A stretch of 7,653 nt of DNA from JBOHER01 sp050701115 (GTDB taxonomy: Bacteria; Actinomycetota; Actinomycetes; Mycobacteriales; Pseudonocardiaceae): contig JBOHER010000474.1 of assembly GCA_050701115.1 (NCBI GenBank), positions 1-7,653 of the forward strand, given 5' to 3'. Positions 6,060 through 7,653 of the stretch are shown in pieces. A program made the translations under genes and the position numbers. How positions within the stretch are numbered: position 1 is the stretch's first letter; every line of letters starts with the position of its first letter. The notes under the pieces are model-generated. The model was not told the origin of the DNA and made no database searches. It saw only the letters and a program-made list of their open reading frames with translations.

Positions 6060-6840
6060 CCCGGATGACGCGCACGCCGGCCTGCGTGAACCGGTCCGTG
6101 ACGGTCTTCGGGGCGCCTGAGTCGGTGACGAGGATGTCCACGTCCTCGATCGGGCAGATCCGCGCGAAGGCATGACGTTCGAGCTTGGAACTGTCGGCCA
6201 CCACGACCACCTGGCGGGCGCGCGAGACCATCAACTTGTTGATGCTGGCCTCCCCCTCGTGGTGCGCGCACGCGCCAAGTGCGACATCGATGGCGTCGAC
6301 ACCGAGGAACACCAGGTCGAGGCTGAGCTGTTCGAGAATGCCTCTGGCGAGGGGGCCGATCAGTTCGTAGGACTGCTGCCGGGCGACGCCGCCGGTCACC
6401 ACGATCTTCAGATTGGGCCGGACGGTCAGTTCGTTTGCGATGTTGAGTGCGTTGGTGACCAGCGTCGTCCGAGGCGCGGAGCCCTCCGCATGCAGGTCGG
6501 CGCGGGCGGCCATGGCGCGTACCACCTCGGTCGTGGTGGTTCCGCCGTTGGCGCCCACGATCGACCCTGGGATCACCAGAGCGGCCGCTGCCGCGCCGAT
6601 GCGTTGCTTCTCCTGCGCGTGCTTGGCCGTCTTGTACCGCAGGGGCAGGTCATACGCGGTGCTGTTGGGGACGGCACCGCCATGGGTTCTGGTCAGCAGT
6701 TGCTGCTCGGCGAGGGTGTCCAGATCACGCCGGATCGTTGCCGGGGAAACCTTGAGCTCGGCGGCGGCGTTCTCCACGTCCAGCCCTCCGCGCTCGGCGA
6801 GCAATTCCAGCAGGGCGTTGAGGCGGGCGTACTTGCTCAT
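6055..6840 (-). CDS. DeoR/GlpR-family transcriptional repressor (AgaR-like)
   Basis: This 261-residue cytoplasmic regulator probably represses the sugar genes on both sides until a phosphorylated sugar binds. The N-terminal winged helix-turn-helix covers about 5-57. Its VSPATIRRDLDTLAEQQLL segment (31-49) followed by RTHGGAV (51-57) is the DeoR signature. The C-terminal sensor domain follows the DeoRC pattern: ANGGTTTTEV (97-106), TLVTNALNIANEL (126-138), VVTGGVARQQSYELIGPLA (147-165), DLVFLGVDAID (175-185) and EASINKLMVSRARQVVVVAD (197-216). N98 stands where many DeoR proteins have Asp in DxGTT; an NGGTTTTE form is, as far as I recall, common in actinobacterial members. The ATG is supported by AAAGGAG closely upstream; the open frame continuing upstream to 7587 lies antisense to the SIS gene and is not coding. 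The gene lies between and apart from its presumed targets, divergent from the SIS gene. Confidence 0.93.
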   Translation of the reverse strand: MSKYARLNALLELLAERGGLDVENAAAELKVSPATIRRDLDTLAEQQLLTRTHGGAVPNSTAYDLPLRYKTAKHAQEKQRIGAAAAALVIPGSIVGANGGTTTTEVVRAMAARADLHAEGSAPRTTLVTNALNIANELTVRPNLKIVVTGGVARQQSYELIGPLARGILEQLSLDLVFLGVDAIDVALGACAHHEGEASINKLMVSRARQVVVVADSSKLERHAFARICPIEDVDILVTDSGAPKTVTDRFTQAGVRVIRA

Positions 6841-6890
6841 CCGACTCCTTTCGCCGTCCTCGAGGTTCGGGCCATCAGCCACTCGCGGGC

Positions 6891-6918
6891 AGTGTAGACG
6901 GGACACTCCTTGCGTGAA
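6891..6918 (-). promoter_or_regulatory. Candidate promoter of the DeoR-family gene
   Basis: On the minus strand, TTCACG (6913-6918) and TACACT (6891-6896) are spaced 16 bp apart and match -35 and -10 consensus at four positions each. The start would be near 6884, leaving a leader of about 45 nt. It overlaps the TGCGTG repeats at 6911-6926, which would fit autoregulation. Confidence 0.35.
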
Positions 6919-6926
6919 TGTGCGTG
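6910..6926. promoter_or_regulatory. Candidate DeoR operator with tandem TGCGTG motifs
   Basis: TGCGTGAATG (6911-6920) is followed directly by TGCGTGTTTC (6921-6930), giving two TGCGTG motifs one helical turn apart. The left copy, TTGCGTGAATGTGC (6910-6923), resembles TTGCTCGAATTGC on the minus strand at 6028-6040 in front of the binding-protein gene: eleven bases match if one gap is allowed. A shared, similarly oriented motif at both catabolic promoters is what a common repressor site would look like. This is inference. Confidence 0.4.
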
Positions 6927-6948
6927 TTTCTGTAACTATCATGCAATG

Positions 6949-6966
6949 TCGCGCAGGATTGCGCGA
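6949..6966. repeat. Perfect 7-bp inverted repeat upstream of the SIS gene
   Basis: TCGCGCA (6949-6955) and TGCGCGA (6960-6966) are exact complements around a 4-bp GGAT centre. It overlaps the palindrome GCGAGCTCGC (6963-6972). The position, about 45-60 bp before the ATG of the plus-strand gene, is where an operator or a 5' leader hairpin would lie. A weak TATCAT (6937-6942) just upstream could be the -10 of this gene, but no good -35 accompanies it. Confidence 0.5.
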
Positions 6967-7011
6967 GCTCGCCACAGCGAGTGTTGTCACAGCGACGGGA
7001 GCAGCGCGCCC

Positions 7012-7653
7012 ATGACCCACGTGGAAGCCGAGATCGCAAGCCAGCCGACTTGCTGGCGTCGGTCGGCCGAACTGTCCGCGGGCTGTTCCGGCGTGCTGCC
7101 GCGGCCTGGCGAGAGGCTCGCAGTCGTCGGATGCGGCACCTCGCTGTACATCGCCCAGGCCTTCGCCGGGCTCCGCGAGTCGGCCGGAATGGGGGAGACC
7201 GATGCGTTCCCGGCCTCGGAGATGCCCTCCCGCCGTTACGACCGTGTGCTCGCACTGACTCGTTCGGGCACTACCACCGAGGTGATCGACCTCCTGGACA
7301 GGCTGCGCGGCTCGGTTCCCATCGTGGTGATCACCGCCGACCCCGCCACTCCGGTCATGCGGGTCGCCGATGACACCGTGGTGCTGGATTTCGCCGACGA
7401 AGCCTCCGTCGTGCAGACCAGGTTCGCGACCAGCGCGCTCGCGTTGCTGCGCGCACACCTGGGGCACGATCTCGTGGAGCTGAGTCGCCAGGCGGAGGAG
7501 GCGCTGGGTCATGACCTTCCTGGTGGCGCGACCGAGCGCACCCAGTTCACCTTCCTCGGCCGGGGGTGGACGGTGGGACTCGCCCACGAGGGTGCCCTTA
7601 AGCTGCGGGAGGCCTCGCTGGCATGGGCAGAGTCATACCCGGCGATGGAGTAC
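7012..7653 (+). CDS. SIS-domain sugar-phosphate isomerase/deaminase-like protein (3' end outside window)
   Basis: The reading frame is open from ATG at 7012 to the window edge, giving 214 residues; relatives are usually 300-390 long, so the end is missing. Two SIS (sugar isomerase) domains are visible. The first has VVGCGTSLYIAQAFAG (38-53) and LTRSGTTTEVIDLL (82-95), loops that bind a phosphosugar. The second starts with FLGRGWTVGLAHEGALKLRE (181-200) and reaches AESYPAMEY at the edge, matching the GlmS isomerase-domain pattern EGALKLKE..HAE. No glutaminase domain precedes it, so it is not GlmS itself. It fits the AgaS/FrlB-like group that isomerises or deaminates amino-sugar or Amadori-type phosphates in the cytoplasm. 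The opening HVEAEIASQPTCWRR is typical of the family and supports the start, with GGGAG ten bases upstream. It is divergent from the DeoR-family gene and probably controlled by it; more catabolic genes may follow beyond the window. Confidence 0.92.
   Translation, partial: MTHVEAEIASQPTCWRRSAELSAGCSGVLPRPGERLAVVGCGTSLYIAQAFAGLRESAGMGETDAFPASEMPSRRYDRVLALTRSGTTTEVIDLLDRLRGSVPIVVITADPATPVMRVADDTVVLDFADEASVVQTRFATSALALLRAHLGHDLVELSRQAEEALGHDLPGGATERTQFTFLGRGWTVGLAHEGALKLREASLAWAESYPAMEY

Noticed and set aside
5919..6173. N-terminal extension of the binding protein by 85 residues.
   Set aside because: It would overlap the end of the DeoR-family gene and bury the lipoprotein signal peptide inside the protein; the GTG at 5918 gives a proper lipobox at residue 27.
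6973..6995. CACAGCGA repeated at 6973-6980 and 6988-6995 before the SIS gene, considered as an operator.
   Set aside because: It is an 8-bp repeat with 15-bp spacing, off-phase for the helix, and lies close to the ribosome binding site; nothing separates it from chance.
6841..7587. Upstream extension of the DeoR-family frame to 510 residues.
   Set aside because: The extension lies antisense to the SIS gene and crosses the intergenic promoter region. The ATG at 6840 has a good ribosome binding site and begins the family's normal N-terminus.

Overview
The window looks like the chromosome of a high-GC actinomycete. GC is high throughout, third codon positions are strongly G/C, GTG starts are common, and the transport genes use actinobacterial-style short gaps and overlaps. 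The genus cannot be fixed from the sequence; a Pseudonocardiales or Streptomyces-like host is a guess. Almost all of it is one carbohydrate uptake and utilisation locus, bordered on the left by an unrelated P-loop ATPase gene that runs off the edge.

Layout, left to right. Positions 1-180 (minus) hold the N-terminal 60 residues of an AAA ATPase of the DUF4143 type, behind a short AT-richer promoter region with three 23-bp-spaced direct repeats (200-261). Positions 345-2501 (minus) encode a 718-residue secreted alpha/beta-hydrolase. Positions 2498-2888 (minus) contain the wreck of an UgpC/MsiK-type sugar-ABC ATPase: an intact N-terminus with Walker A and Q-loop, then a jump, in another frame, to a short piece of the C-terminal TOBE-like region. 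Signature motif, Walker B and most of the C-terminus are absent. Positions 2899-3732 and 3734-4672 (minus) are the two MalG-type and MalF-type permeases, and 4665-5918 (minus) is the lipoprotein substrate-binding protein. Positions 6055-6840 (minus) encode a DeoR-family repressor. Positions 7012-7653 (plus, cut by the edge) encode a two-SIS-domain sugar-phosphate isomerase/deaminase-like protein, divergent from the repressor.

How the genes probably work together. The binding protein captures a sugar outside the membrane and the two permeases import it. The energising ATPase is probably supplied from elsewhere, as with the shared MsiK of Streptomyces, because the local one is broken. The secreted hydrolase may release or trim the substrate. 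The SIS protein would act on the phosphorylated, probably amino-sugar-like, product, and the DeoR protein would sense a phosphosugar. Similar short motifs occur in front of both the binding-protein gene and the SIS gene, consistent with one repressor controlling both arms. The substrate cannot be named from the sequence.

No RNA gene, insertion sequence, CRISPR array or attachment site was recognised. There is no gene-free stretch longer than about 170 bases. The genes belong to known families. The points most worth a second look are the decayed ATPase, the 23-bp repeat array, and the candidate operators.
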